Shown: positions 24,623-34,560, numbered from the stretch's first letter. The stretch: DNA of 64,000 bases from Alphaproteobacteria bacterium (GCA_018830445.1 JAHJSN010000061.1:1-64000); one strand, 5' to 3'. The notes: generated from the letters alone by a model not told the origin. Translations and numbers: made by a program.

Positions 24623-24636
24623 GCAACCTTTTGATT

Positions 24637-24703
24637 GTGTTCTGGATTCACAAACATTTGACGACCTCCACCCGGGAATCAAATGTTTGAGCCAGAACAC
24701 TAT
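24637..24703. repeat. CTAG-type palindromic element, core type 2 (copy C, inverted)
   Basis: Reverse complement of 17159-17225, nearly identical. The perfect 11-bp CAAACATTTGA stem and 9-bp GTGTTCTGG ends are conserved; the outermost CTAG has become TATA. Types 1 and 2 together form a composite of about 145 bp present in two orientations in the window. Confidence 0.9.
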
Positions 24704-24715
24704 ACTCACAGTGTT

Positions 24716-24793
24716 ACTGGCGTTCCTCAAGACCCCGACGCTTGGTCGTTAGCGTGCTGCATGGGCAACCAAGTGTCGACGCCGGATCACCAG
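24716..24793. repeat. CTAG-type palindromic element, core type 3 (copy C, diverged)
   Basis: Same orientation as 17317-17393, but with decayed ends (CACCAG instead of CACTAG) and one mismatch in the stem (CCGACGCTTGGT against ACCAAGTGTCGA). It lies on the same side of the composite as in copy B although the composite itself is inverted. Confidence 0.8.
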
Positions 24794-24943
24794 GCGCAGT
24801 GGCGAAACGGTTCGAGCCGCCGCTGGAATCACTGCCCCTGCGATTGATGGTATGTTGAATGTCGTGCAACAGTCATGAAAAAAACGCATAAAATCAGATG
24901 CTTGGCAGCCGGCGGTGCGAGTGGCTAACAACAGGCGGTTAAC
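24794..24943. other. Promoter-sized gap upstream of marC
   Basis: Together with the three repeats, this makes the 430-bp space from 24514 to 24943. Apart from the palindromic elements no gene is seen. The AT-rich stretch at 24845-24900 is the likely promoter area. Confidence 0.4.
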
Positions 24944-25579
24944 TTGGACTTCCTCAATCACGCGTTGACCAGCTTCACAACGTTCTTTGCAACGATCGGG
25001 CCGGTCGAGGCGGCGGTGCTTTATGCGGGTTTCACTGCCGGACTTGCGGCAAACGACCGTCGACGGCTGGCGATCCGTGCGGTCTTCATCGCCAGCCTCA
25101 TCCTGTTGGTCTTCACATTGTTCGGGCGGCCGTTGCTTGCCCAACTCGGCGTCAGTCTTGCCGCGCTCAAGACGGCTGGCGGGGCGATCCTCGGGCTGAT
25201 TGCGATCGATATGATTTTTTCAAGTCCCGGTGCCAGATCGAAGCTCACTCCGAAAGAGGGCGAGGAAGCTCTCAACAAGGATGACATTGCGATATTTCCG
25301 ATGGCAACGCCGCTTCTGGCAGGGCCTGGGGCGATGAGCGCCGGCATCGTGCTGGCGGCCCGCGCGCACGGCGAGTTTGCCCAAGTTGCCGGCGTCGTTG
25401 CCGGTCTGGCCGCGGTACTTGGATTAACGCTTGTCTTGTTGCTGGTGGCTCCTGCGATGGCTCAGTTTCTCGGCGTTACTGCACAGCGTGTATTGATGCG
25501 GGTGTTTGGGGTGCTGCTCGCGGCAATCGCGGTGCAATCCTTGTTCGACGGACTGAAGGATGCCGGGTTCGCAGGCTGA
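24944..25579 (+). CDS. MarC-family integral membrane protein
   Basis: A 211-residue polytopic protein of the MarC/UPF0056 family with about six hydrophobic spans. Recognisable parts are FFATIGPVEAAVLYAGFT, ILGLIAIDMIF and the conserved DIAIFPMATPLLAGPGAM motif. The former link to multiple antibiotic resistance is not supported; the function is unknown. Translation appears to use TTG at 24944 with AGGCGG upstream. Some divergence of the first segment (IGPVEAAV instead of a VDPIG-type motif) is noted. Confidence 0.88.
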   Translation: MDFLNHALTSFTTFFATIGPVEAAVLYAGFTAGLAANDRRRLAIRAVFIASLILLVFTLFGRPLLAQLGVSLAALKTAGGAILGLIAIDMIFSSPGARSKLTPKEGEEALNKDDIAIFPMATPLLAGPGAMSAGIVLAARAHGEFAQVAGVVAGLAAVLGLTLVLLLVAPAMAQFLGVTAQRVLMRVFGVLLAAIAVQSLFDGLKDAGFAG

Positions 25580-25631
25580 GTTGGCAGGACTTGTTGCGTG
25601 GGCCCGATTGGTTTCCAAAATCGGCAGTTTG

Positions 25632-25667
25632 AAAAAAGGCAGGCCGTTTTCAAGCAAACGGCCTGCC
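25632..25667 (-). terminator. Rho-independent terminator for the YGEN-repeat gene
   Basis: A perfect 12-bp stem GGCAGGCCGTTT (25638-25649) with AAACGGCCTGCC (25656-25667). On the minus strand it is followed by six U residues from the A-run at 25632-25637. It lies about 40 bp after the stop of the leftward gene and may also stop marC transcription. Confidence 0.9.
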
Positions 25668-25708
25668 GCGAAGGCGAGTGTGAATTGTTGACGTCATTCC
25701 AGTTTGGA

Positions 25709-25933
25709 TTACTGGCGGGAACCATCGAAATTCTCACCGAAAAACTGCTGTTCGATGAAAATGTCGGCCGGTTGGTTTTCGCCGTAGAGCTGCTGGTCGA
25801 CCCAGATGTCACTCGGGACGTTCTCACCGTACAGCGGCTGCTTTTTGAAGAAATCTTCGGCGTAGCTTGCCTGTACGGTGGAAATCGATGCGATAAGTGC
25901 CGCCGCGGCGAGAATGCTCATGATCATCTTCAT
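25709..25933 (-). CDS. Small exported YGEN-repeat protein
   Basis: A 74-residue protein with a signal peptide (MKMIMSILAAAALIASISTVQASYA) and a mature part that is almost entirely three consecutive repeats of about 15-16 residues. These are KQPLYGENVPSDIWV, DQQLYGENQPADIFI and EQQFFGENFDG. Each unit has QQ-aromatic-GEN followed by a PxDI strand. The gene has a GGAG ribosome site 8 nt before the ATG and its own strong terminator, so it is probably expressed. I do not recognise the family. Possible roles are a surface or periplasmic binding peptide or a peptide precursor; neither is shown. Confidence 0.8.
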   Translation of the reverse strand: MKMIMSILAAAALIASISTVQASYAEDFFKKQPLYGENVPSDIWVDQQLYGENQPADIFIEQQFFGENFDGSRQ

Positions 25934-26508
25934 TTCAATTCTCCACTTTCGTGAGTTGCTCATTTTATTTTGGCTCCCCGTTCCAGGTCGTGTGCCTTGT
26001 TTCGGGGTGCCGATTGTCGTCTTCGGCATGAACAAAATTAGGCCTGCCAATTGCCGATTGGAAATCAATTGGAGGTAATGGCGTTTCACGTGCCCGGGAT
26101 GTTTAGTTGACTGGCTTTTCGGGCATGCGATCGCGTGGGGCGTGGACGCCGACACAGCGGCGACAACAGCGCGAAGGCTGCATTCGACGAACCGGAAAAT
26201 GGGTGCTGCGCTGGCACCGCACGAGCGTTTTGAGGCTATCGGAGCAGGCTGGTCACGGGGTTTTTCGCCGTTGTCTTCACGCGAGTTCAACGAGGCCGTC
26301 ATCGAACAGTATTCTTTAAATCGCGACCGCGTGATTGGATCATTCATTGCCGTGATCGCGCTGCGTTGTTTTCTGTCTTGGCGATCGTGTCTTCGGCAAT
26401 TAGGGCGCTGGCGAGCGCCGTTCGTTTCTGGCGCTGTCGTTAAGGGGTTCTTAGGAGAGTTTGTGCTTGGCTTGGGAACAGTTGCGTTGTGTTCTCAGGA
26501 GCGTTGTT
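25934..26508. other. Gene-free interval between divergent small genes
   Basis: 575 bp separating the YGEN-repeat gene (leftward) from the lipoprotein gene (rightward). Long frames crossing it are extensions of neighbours in other frames. It presumably carries two promoters. The part at 25960-26100 is AT-richer than average. No RNA gene recognised. Confidence 0.4.
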
Positions 26509-26937
26509 GTGTCGATATGTGCGTACCCTCGCGGCTCAAGGCCGCAGTGGAGTATCTGCCTGCCTACAGCCGTTTTCGTCCTCATCGGCGTTCTGCCGGT
26601 GGCCGGGTGCGCTTCGCGTGCGCCGGTTCATGTGCGTGCTCCGGTCTATCAAACCGAACCCTATGGCCGGCTGCATCAGCCAGCGCGGGTTGCCGGTTTT
26701 CGTCATCTGAGCGATCCGCGCCGGGTGGAGATCGAAGACGACGGGATGGAAGCCCAGCCGCCGCCGCCGATGGTGCGCAAACGCGAGCCGGACGATCCGA
26801 GCGAGCCGTTCAGTCCCAACTATGGGCGGTTCAAGTCGCTGAAGCGCGCGGACGCCGGTGGAGCGCCGGTCCAGATTCCCAACGACCTGCCAGCAGATTT
26901 CCGCAACAAGCTCGCAAAGGCTGCTTCGGGCACGTAA
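26509..26937 (+). CDS. Putative lipoprotein
   Basis: 142 residues starting at GTG 26509, chosen because AGGAG lies 7 nt upstream. The N-terminus has a hydrophobic stretch (LPTAVFVLIGVLP) ending in the lipobox VAGC (Cys34), a late but acceptable position. The mature part is Pro/Arg-rich and polar, with the conserved-looking PSEPFSPNYG and a C-terminal IPNDLPADFRNKLAKA motif. No named family recognised. Probably attached to the outer or inner membrane by Lgt processing. Confidence 0.65.
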   Translation: MSICAYPRGSRPQWSICLPTAVFVLIGVLPVAGCASRAPVHVRAPVYQTEPYGRLHQPARVAGFRHLSDPRRVEIEDDGMEAQPPPPMVRKREPDDPSEPFSPNYGRFKSLKRADAGGAPVQIPNDLPADFRNKLAKAASGT

Positions 26938-26973
26938 GGTGCGGGTTGGCGAGGCCCACATGCTACTGGAATC

Positions 26974-27543
26974 ATGAACGAAGAACGTACCGATGCTGCG
27001 GTTGCGCCAACGGTTGCTCGATTGGCGGAATCGCCGGAGATCGCGGACTTTTCGAAACAGCTCGATGATATATTTTTCACATCGAGCGCGACGAAGTCGT
27101 TTGCGAGCGACGATGAAAGGCGAGCCTTCCGATGGCGATGGCTCGGGCGTTATCTCGATGCCGATAGCGACTGGTTTTACGTGGCCGTGTCAGGCAATCG
27201 GCTGGTGGGGTATCTTGCCGGTGCGATCGACGATCCGGCACAATCAGGCCGGTTCAAGGATATTGCCTATTTTACCGAGATCAGTGCCGAGACGGGAAAA
27301 TATCCCGCCCATCTCCACGTCAACGTCGTGGAGGGTTTTCGCAGCGGCGGGGTGGGGTCGCGGCTGATCGAGCGCTTCGTGTCGGATTTGCGCGCAGCGA
27401 ATATCCGCGGAGTGCACTTGGTGACAGGTCGTCATTCGCGTAACATCCCATTCTACCTCAAAAATGGCTTCGTCCCGGTGAAAAACATCACTTGTGGGGC
27501 AAGCGAAAGCATCATGCTCGGCCGGCCGCTGAATCGAGGTTGA
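26974..27543 (+). CDS. GNAT-family N-acetyltransferase
   Basis: A 189-residue acetyltransferase of the GNAT fold. The central strand [20 protein letters not shown], the [25 protein letters not shown] segment carrying the acetyl-CoA pyrophosphate loop (RSGGVGSRL), and the C-terminal [20 protein letters not shown] are typical. Substrate unknown. It follows the lipoprotein gene by 36 bp and is probably co-transcribed. Confidence 0.88.
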   Translation: MNEERTDAAVAPTVARLAESPEIADFSKQLDDIFFTSSATKSFASDDERRAFRWRWLGRYLDADSDWFYVAVSGNRLVGYLAGAIDDPAQSGRFKDIAYFTEISAETGKYPAHLHVNVVEGFRSGGVGSRLIERFVSDLRAANIRGVHLVTGRHSRNIPFYLKNGFVPVKNITCGASESIMLGRPLNRG

Positions 27544-27685
27544 CTGTCGCTTCAGGGCAGATGGGGCTGGCTTCCTCGACTTACAGGCGATAGTTTCGAA
27601 GTCCGCTCATCGGGACTTGATTGCCGAGATGCTTTCGCGCGGGAAATCGCTACCCACTTCTCCATGCAAAGGTGTCTGTTCGACT

Positions 27686-28474
<789 letters not shown>

Positions 28475-28638
28475 CCTGTTGTGGTCAAAGCCGCGCCGTT
28501 TTATCTGTCCACCGTTCAGACAGATTGAAGCGAAGCGGCTGATGCCGGGTTTCAGGATGACGTAGCTGAGCTGTCAAGGCAGATCTGTCGAGGCTCGATA
28601 TTGAAATACAACACCCATGCGTGGGGAGGAGTTATCGG

Positions 28639-29664
28639 ATGAGGTACTGGATCGCGGGCTGTTTGGCGGTGCTTGCGGCTTTTGGCCAGCCGGCCGGTTC
28701 GGCCATGGCCCAATCGAGCACGCTCGACACCGTCAAGGCGCGCGGGCAGCTGCAGTGCGGCGTGAATACCGGTCTTGCCGGTTTCAGCGCCCCGGACGAT
28801 GCAGGGCAGTGGAAGGGCCTCGATGTCGACATGTGCCGTGCGGTGGCGGCGGCGATCTTCAAGGACGTTTCGAAAATCAAGTACGTTCCGCTGACGGCCA
28901 AGGAGCGCTTTACCGCGTTGCAGTCGGGCGAAATCGACATGCTGGCGCGCAACACCACATGGACCATGAGCCGGGATACCGGAGCCGGTCTGAGCTTTGC
29001 CGGGATCAATTATTTCGACGGCCAGGGCTTCATGGTGAAGAAGGCGCTCGATGTCGTCTCGGCGAAGGAATTGTCGGGGGCGAGCATCTGCGTGCAGACC
29101 GGAACCACCACCGAACTCAATCTTGCCGACTATTTCCGCACCAACAAGATCGAGTACGACCCTGTCGTTTTCGAGAAGCTTCCGGAAGTGCTGGCGGCCT
29201 ATAACGCCGGGCGCTGCGATGCCTTCACCACCGACGTTTCGCAGCTCTATTCGATCCGGCTGACGCTTGGAAATGCGGCTGAGCACATCGTGCTGCCGGA
29301 AATCATTTCGAAGGAGCCGCTCGGGCCTGCGGTACGTCAGGGCGATGCGCAATGGGCCAACATCGTGCGCTGGTCGCTCAACGCCATGATCAATGCGGAA
29401 GAGTTGGGCGTCACGCAGGCCAACGTCGATCAGTTGAAGGAATCGAAGAACCCCGAAGTGCGCAGGCTGCTGGGGTTCGAAGGCGAATTCGGAAAGTCGA
29501 TCGGTCTCGACCTGGACTGGTCGTATCAGATCATCAAGCTTGTCGGGAACTATGGTGAGTCGTTCGACCGCAATGTCGGCGCGGGTTCGCCGCTGGGCAT
29601 CGCCAGGGGACAGAATGCGCTGTGGAGGGACGGTGGACTACAATACGCGCCTCCGATCCGCTGA
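28639..29664 (+). CDS. aapJ: General L-amino-acid periplasmic binding protein (AapJ-like)
   Basis: A 341-residue solute-binding protein with signal peptide (MRYWIAGCLAVLAAFGQPAGSAMA). SBP family 3 features are GQLQCGVNTGLAGFSAPDDAGQWKGLDVDMCRAVAAAI, the LQSGEIDMLARNTTWTMSRD segment and VQTGTTTELNLADYF. Length and the conserved end GLQYAPPIR fit the AapJ/BztA subgroup of general amino-acid binding proteins. A GGAGG site precedes ATG 28639. The 164-bp gap after aapP may hold a separate promoter. Confidence 0.95.
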   Translation: MRYWIAGCLAVLAAFGQPAGSAMAQSSTLDTVKARGQLQCGVNTGLAGFSAPDDAGQWKGLDVDMCRAVAAAIFKDVSKIKYVPLTAKERFTALQSGEIDMLARNTTWTMSRDTGAGLSFAGINYFDGQGFMVKKALDVVSAKELSGASICVQTGTTTELNLADYFRTNKIEYDPVVFEKLPEVLAAYNAGRCDAFTTDVSQLYSIRLTLGNAAEHIVLPEIISKEPLGPAVRQGDAQWANIVRWSLNAMINAEELGVTQANVDQLKESKNPEVRRLLGFEGEFGKSIGLDLDWSYQIIKLVGNYGESFDRNVGAGSPLGIARGQNALWRDGGLQYAPPIR

Positions 29665-29773
29665 GGCATGGTTTCATTTTGGCCAACGGTCTGGGCGCGC
29701 AGAGATTCAACTCCTGAGCGGGCGGACGGTACCTTAGTTTTTTGAGCGCGACGGAGCAGGAAGGGGGGAAGCG

Positions 29774-30976
29774 TTGAAGAGACCTTCGAAACCGCCTGCT
29801 CCGGCAAGGTTCTCGCGCTCGCTGACCGATTACATCTACGATCCGAAAGCGCGTGCGCTGGCATTGCAGGCGATCGTCGCCTTGCTGCTGGTCTGGTTTG
29901 TCTGGGCGATTGTCGACAACACGATACGCAATCTCGAAGCGCAAGGCATCGCTTCGGGATTCGGGTTCCTCGACAACACCGCCGGTTTCGATATCTCGCA
30001 ATCGCTGATCGCCTATGCCAACACGATGAGTTACGGCCGCGCGTTTCTGGTCGGGCTGTTCAACACGCTGCTGGTTGCCGTCATCGGCGTTGTCCTCGCC
30101 ACCATCGTCGGGTTTGTCATCGGGATCGCGAGACTTTCGGGGAACTGGCTTATCGCGGCACTGGCTTCGGTCTATATCGAGACGTTGCGCAACATTCCGC
30201 CGCTGCTGATGCTGTTTGCAGTCTACTTCGGCGTGCTGAAGGCATTGCCATCGCCACGCAACAGTCTGGAATTGCCATTTTCCAGTTATCTCAACACGCG
30301 CGGTCTGTACTTTCCGGCCCCAGTGTGGGGTGAAGGCACCTGGCTGTTTGTCGCCGGAGTTCTCGTCGGTGTTGCCGGTGCGGTGTTCCTTTATCTCAAC
30401 GCGCGCCGGAAATTCATCCTGACCGGAAAGGCGGACAGTATCGCGCTGCCACAGCTGATACTTGTGGTCGGGGTCGCTGCCATCGCATTCCTTGCAGCCG
30501 GCTCTCCGCTGTCGTTCGATTATCCGCAAGCCGGCCGGTTCAACCTCAAGGGCGGGATGACGATCCTGCCGGAATTCATCGCACTGCTGGCGGGGCTGAC
30601 GCTCTACACCGCTGCCTTCATCGCCGAGATCGTGCGCAGCGGCATCCTGTCGGTGGCGAAGGGACAGCACGAGGCGGCGGCGGCGCTCGGGTTGCACCGG
30701 GGGCAGATCATGCGGCTGGTGGTGATCCCGCAGGCGTTGCGCGTCATCATCCCGCCGCTGACCAACCAGTACCTCAACCTGACGAAGAATTCGTCGCTTG
30801 CGGTTGCGATCGGCTACCCGGACCTTGTGTCGGTGTTCGCGGGGACGGTGCTCAACCAGACCAACCAGGCTGTCGAGGTAATCCTTATCACGATGTCGGT
30901 CTATCTCGTGTTGAGCCTGCTGACGTCGGTGTTCATGAACTGGTTCAACGCGCGGGTCGCGCTGGTGGAACGGTGA
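29774..30976 (+). CDS. aapQ: General L-amino-acid ABC permease (AapQ-like)
   Basis: A 400-residue inner-membrane permease with about eight hydrophobic spans. The His/Glu/Gln/Arg/opine family permease signature is seen as YIETLRNIPPLLMLF early and, in the binding-protein-dependent transport motif, as GQHEAAAALGLHRGQIMRLV. Longer than simple HisQ/M proteins, as is typical of AapQ/BztB. Starts with TTG 29774 after a strong AGGAAGGGGGGAA ribosome site. The stop is 8 bp before aapM, so the two are co-translated partners. Confidence 0.94.
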   Translation: MKRPSKPPAPARFSRSLTDYIYDPKARALALQAIVALLLVWFVWAIVDNTIRNLEAQGIASGFGFLDNTAGFDISQSLIAYANTMSYGRAFLVGLFNTLLVAVIGVVLATIVGFVIGIARLSGNWLIAALASVYIETLRNIPPLLMLFAVYFGVLKALPSPRNSLELPFSSYLNTRGLYFPAPVWGEGTWLFVAGVLVGVAGAVFLYLNARRKFILTGKADSIALPQLILVVGVAAIAFLAAGSPLSFDYPQAGRFNLKGGMTILPEFIALLAGLTLYTAAFIAEIVRSGILSVAKGQHEAAAALGLHRGQIMRLVVIPQALRVIIPPLTNQYLNLTKNSSLAVAIGYPDLVSVFAGTVLNQTNQAVEVILITMSVYLVLSLLTSVFMNWFNARVALVER

Positions 30977-30983
30977 GGGGTCG

Positions 30984-32093
30984 ATGAGGGTTAGCGCGCG
31001 CACCGGACCGCCAAGAATTGAGGCCATCGGCCCTTTGCGATGGATGCGCGAGAACCTGTTCTCGTCGGCGTTCAATTCGGCGTTGACGGTGATCGGCGGG
31101 GTCATTTCCGTCTGGCTTGCCTGGGGCGTGGCTGACTGGGCGCTGCTTCGCGCCGTTTTCACAGGAAGCGACGGCTCGGCATGCCGGGTCGAAGGGGCCG
31201 GGGCCTGCTGGCCGTTCGTGATCCACAAGTTCCAGATGTTCATGTACGGACGCTATCCGGATGACCAAATCTGGCGGGTCAACTTCACCTACTTCCTGGC
31301 GCTCGCCGGTCTTGTGCCGCTGATGCTTCCCAACGTGCCGGGCAAGTTGTGGTTGTCAATCTACATGATCGTGGTGTTTCCGGTCATCGCGTTCTTCCTG
31401 CTGACCGGCTCCGAATGGCTGGGGCTCGAAATCGTCGAGACGGAGAAGTGGGGCGGACTGCTGGTGACGCTGGTCGTTGCCTGCGTCGGCATTGCCGCGT
31501 CTTTTCCGCTCGGTATTCTTCTCGCCCTGGCGCGGCGCTCGGAATTGCCGCTTATCAAGTGGCTCGCCATCGGCTTCATCGAGTTCGTGCGCGGCGTGCC
31601 GCTGGTGACGGTGCTGTTCTTCGCGTCCGTCATGCTGCCGCTGTTCCTGCCGGAGAACGTCACCTTCGACAAGCTTCTGCGGGCGCTGATCGGTGTCGCG
31701 CTGTTCTCGGCGGCCTATCTTGCGGAGGTGGTGCGCGGCGGATTGCAGGCGGTGCCGCGCGGGCAGTTCGAGGCGGCCGATGCGCTGGGGCTGAACTATC
31801 CTCTGAAGATGGGGCTTATCGTTTTGCCGCAGGCCTTGAAGCTGGTCATTCCAGGGATTGTCAATTCGTTCATCGCGCTGTTCAAGGATACCAGTCTGGT
31901 GCTGATCATCGGGCTGTTCGATCTGCTGGGGATCGTGCAGCAGGCGGTGGCTTCGGATGCGAAGTGGTTCTCACCGCAGACGGCGGTAACGGGCTACGTC
32001 TTCGCGGCATTCGTGTTCTGGTTGTTCTGTTTCAGCATGAGCCGTTATTCGGCGTGGCTGGAAAGCCGCCTCGATACGGGCCACAAGCATTAG
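30984..32093 (+). CDS. aapM: General L-amino-acid ABC permease (AapM-like)
   Basis: A 369-residue permease, partner of the AapQ-like protein. It has about eight hydrophobic spans, FIEFVRGVPLVTVLFFASVMLPL and the EAA-type loop GQFEAADALGLNYPLKMGLIVLPQALKLVIPGIVNSFI. The longer-than-HisM length and the LIIGLFDLLGI C-terminal region match AapM/BztC. The transporter set ends here; the next gene is convergent, 20 bp away. Confidence 0.94.
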   Translation: MRVSARTGPPRIEAIGPLRWMRENLFSSAFNSALTVIGGVISVWLAWGVADWALLRAVFTGSDGSACRVEGAGACWPFVIHKFQMFMYGRYPDDQIWRVNFTYFLALAGLVPLMLPNVPGKLWLSIYMIVVFPVIAFFLLTGSEWLGLEIVETEKWGGLLVTLVVACVGIAASFPLGILLALARRSELPLIKWLAIGFIEFVRGVPLVTVLFFASVMLPLFLPENVTFDKLLRALIGVALFSAAYLAEVVRGGLQAVPRGQFEAADALGLNYPLKMGLIVLPQALKLVIPGIVNSFIALFKDTSLVLIIGLFDLLGIVQQAVASDAKWFSPQTAVTGYVFAAFVFWLFCFSMSRYSAWLESRLDTGHKH

Positions 32094-32113
32094 GTTTGGT
32101 CGCGTGGGCGCTT

Positions 32114-33274
32114 TCAGATTGCCGCGTCATTCAGCAGCATGGCGGCGACGTGGTCGCCGATGGCGAGCGAAGCCGTGAGGCCGGGACTCTCGATGCCATA
32201 TAGCGCAATGAGGCGTTCGAGGCCGTGCGTCCCGGGTCCGTGGATCGCGAAGTCGGCAGGTATCTCGCCTTCGGAATAAATCTTGGGGCGGATGCCGGTG
32301 TAGCCCGGCTGCAATGCATCCTGGGGCAGGTTCGGCCAGTAGCGGCGGATTTCCGTTTCGAAGCGTTTGCGGCGTTCGCCAGATTCATCATCGAAAGCGT
32401 AGTCGACCGATTCCATCCATTGCAGATCGGGGCCGAACCGGGCCTTGCCGGCGAGGTCGAGGGTCAGGTGAATGCCGAGCCAGGCCCCCGAGGGGACCGG
32501 ATAGATAAGGTTGCTGAACGGCGCCCGCGCGGCAAGCGTGAAGTAGTGGCCCTTGGCGGGGTGCGTTGCGGGAACCACGTAGCCTTCGCGGTAACTGGGG
32601 TTGAGCAGCCGGCCAACGTCGGTAGCTCCGAGGCCAGCGGAGATGATCAAGTTCTTGGCGGTGATCGTGTCGAGGGACTGGCTTTGTGCGCCGTCGGCGG
32701 TGCTGCGGGTCGCAAGGCTGTAGAGCCCGTCAGGGGTTCGCGATATGGCAGTGACGCTGGTAGAGAGAACGACGCTGCCGCCGTGGGCGCAGATATGACC
32801 TTCAAGCGCGACGAGCAGACCATGGCTATCGATGATGCCGGTTGATGGCGAATGGAGTGCACCGATGCAGTCGAGTTCCGGTTCGAGTTTTCGTGCGGCG
32901 ATAGCGTCGAACATGTCGATATCGTCGACGCCGTTGGCCAGCGCGCGTTCGGCGATGCCGTCGAGGGCGGGTAGATCCGCGTTTGTGGTCGCAACGACCA
33001 GCTTGCCGCAGCGCTTGACGCCGACGCCGTTGTCCTCGGCGAATTGGTAGAGCTTCTTTCTGCCCTCGACGCACAGCCGAGCGCGCAGGCTGCCTGGGGG
33101 ATAATAGAGCCCCGCATGGATGACTTCGGAGTTGCGCGAAGACGTTTCGGTGCCGACCCGGTCATGGCGTTCGAGGACGATCACCTCGTGGCCGCGGGCG
33201 CTAAGGCTGTCGGCTATGGCGAGCCCGACGAGGCCTGCGCCGACGACGATCGTTTCGACATCAGCGGCGGACAT
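32114..33274 (-). CDS. FAD-dependent oxidoreductase, L-2-hydroxyglutarate oxidase-like
   Basis: A 386-residue DAO-superfamily flavoprotein. The N-terminal dinucleotide fold is TIVVGAGLVGLAIADSLSARGHEVIVLE. SSRNSEVIHAGLYYPPGSLRARLCVEG is characteristic of the LhgO/YgaF group, which oxidises L-2-hydroxyglutarate to 2-oxoglutarate. A C-terminal IYGIESPGLTASLAIG-like segment (LYGIESPGLTASLAIGDHV) is typical of the family. A GGGAGG site precedes ATG 33274. Other 2-hydroxyacid or dehydrogenase substrates are possible. Confidence 0.85.
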   Translation of the reverse strand: MSAADVETIVVGAGLVGLAIADSLSARGHEVIVLERHDRVGTETSSRNSEVIHAGLYYPPGSLRARLCVEGRKKLYQFAEDNGVGVKRCGKLVVATTNADLPALDGIAERALANGVDDIDMFDAIAARKLEPELDCIGALHSPSTGIIDSHGLLVALEGHICAHGGSVVLSTSVTAISRTPDGLYSLATRSTADGAQSQSLDTITAKNLIISAGLGATDVGRLLNPSYREGYVVPATHPAKGHYFTLAARAPFSNLIYPVPSGAWLGIHLTLDLAGKARFGPDLQWMESVDYAFDDESGERRKRFETEIRRYWPNLPQDALQPGYTGIRPKIYSEGEIPADFAIHGPGTHGLERLIALYGIESPGLTASLAIGDHVAAMLLNDAAI

Positions 33275-33426
33275 CGCGGGTGCCTCCCTGCCTGTTTTTG
33301 CTTCGGCCTCCTGGCCGATTCAGCTGTCGAAAAGCGGTAATTGCCGCTTGACTTTTGCGAGAACAAAATGAGAACTTGGCCGCCGATAGATTCGCTGCCG
33401 GCACCGCAGCTTGGGAGACCGACACT

Positions 33427-34560
33427 TTGACGTTCCGCTTCATTCACACGTCCGACTGGCAGATCGGCAAGCCGTTCCGCAATTTTGAGGACCGGGTGGC
33501 CGGACGCCTGGAAGGCGCGCGGCTCTCGGTGATCGAGCGTATCGGTAAAATCGCCGAGGCGCATGGCGCCCGTCACGTCCTGGTTGCAGGCGATATCTAC
33601 GACGCGCAGACCGTGCCGCTCAAGACGCTGATGCAACCCGTGCATCGCATGCAAAAGGCCGGCGGTGTTACATGGTGGCTTTTGCCGGGCAATCACGATC
33701 CAGCAAAGGCGGGAGGCATTTGGGAGCGGCTCAGGTCGCAAGGATTGCCCGACAACGTGCGCGTGCTCGATGCGCCGGGTGTGGTGGAAATGGAACCCGG
33801 AGTGTTCGTGCTGCCGGCGCCGCTTACGGCGCGCAGCGTGGCGAGCGATCCTACTGCGTTCATGGACGAAGCGGCGACGCCGCCAGGGGCGGCGCGCATC
33901 GGCTTGGCGCACGGGTCCATAAAAGGTTTTGGCAGCGGCGAAGAAAGTGCGGTGTCGATCGACCCCGACCGGGCGCGCAAAGCAGGGCTCGACTACCTGG
34001 CGCTCGGCGACTGGCACGGTTCGGCAAAAATCAATCAGCGGACATGGTATGCGGGCACGCCCGAACCTGACCGTTTTCCCGATAATGCGCCGGGCTTTGT
34101 TCTTTGCGTCCATATCGAGGGGGGCGCGGCGGAGCCGAAGGTCGAGGCAATCGCGAGCGCCGCATTCATCTGGGCGAAGCGGGAGTTCGACGTGTCAGCG
34201 GCCGGTGATCTTGCCGGTGTCGAGCGCGATCTTGAAGTGCTGGCAGGCGATCCAGCGAACCTGGTTTTGCGATTACGGATCGGCGGACGCGTCCGACTGG
34301 AGGAAATCGCCGAGGTCGAGAGATGGTGTGAAGGCCTTGAAGCGAAACTGCAGCATCTGGAAACCGACTTAACGGGGTTGCTGCCGCGCGCCGAAGAAGC
34401 CGATTTCGATCTTTTTTCGGTCAGCGAGGAACTGGGTGAAGCTGCGCGGTTTCTGAGCGGGATTGCGGATGACGAAAGCGATCAACGGCGGGCGGTTGCA
34501 GCGGCGGCATTGGCGCGCCTCGCCGGATTGAGCCGGCAGGTCACGGCGGGGGACGCATGA
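33427..34560 (+). CDS. SbcD-like DNA repair exonuclease (metallophosphatase)
   Basis: A 377-residue calcineurin-like phosphoesterase of the SbcD/Mre11/YhaO group. Metal-binding motifs run in order: HTSDWQIG (D), VAGDIYDA (GD), LPGNHDP (GNHD), LAHGSIKGF (H) and LGDWHG (GDWH). A TTG at 33427 preceded by GGGAG is the best start, since homologues begin with MTFRFIHTSDW-like sequence; an upstream TTG adds atypical residues. The next gene overlaps by ATGA and encodes its ATPase partner. Together they probably form a nuclease-ATPase complex acting on DNA ends or hairpins. Confidence 0.9.
   Translation: MTFRFIHTSDWQIGKPFRNFEDRVAGRLEGARLSVIERIGKIAEAHGARHVLVAGDIYDAQTVPLKTLMQPVHRMQKAGGVTWWLLPGNHDPAKAGGIWERLRSQGLPDNVRVLDAPGVVEMEPGVFVLPAPLTARSVASDPTAFMDEAATPPGAARIGLAHGSIKGFGSGEESAVSIDPDRARKAGLDYLALGDWHGSAKINQRTWYAGTPEPDRFPDNAPGFVLCVHIEGGAAEPKVEAIASAAFIWAKREFDVSAAGDLAGVERDLEVLAGDPANLVLRLRIGGRVRLEEIAEVERWCEGLEAKLQHLETDLTGLLPRAEEADFDLFSVSEELGEAARFLSGIADDESDQRRAVAAAALARLAGLSRQVTAGDA

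Noticed and set aside
29534-31243. 569-codon minus-strand ORF antisense to aapQ
   Set aside because: GC-rich genes give long mirror frames. The product is low-complexity Arg/Gln/Asp-rich and aapQ on the other strand has clear motifs.
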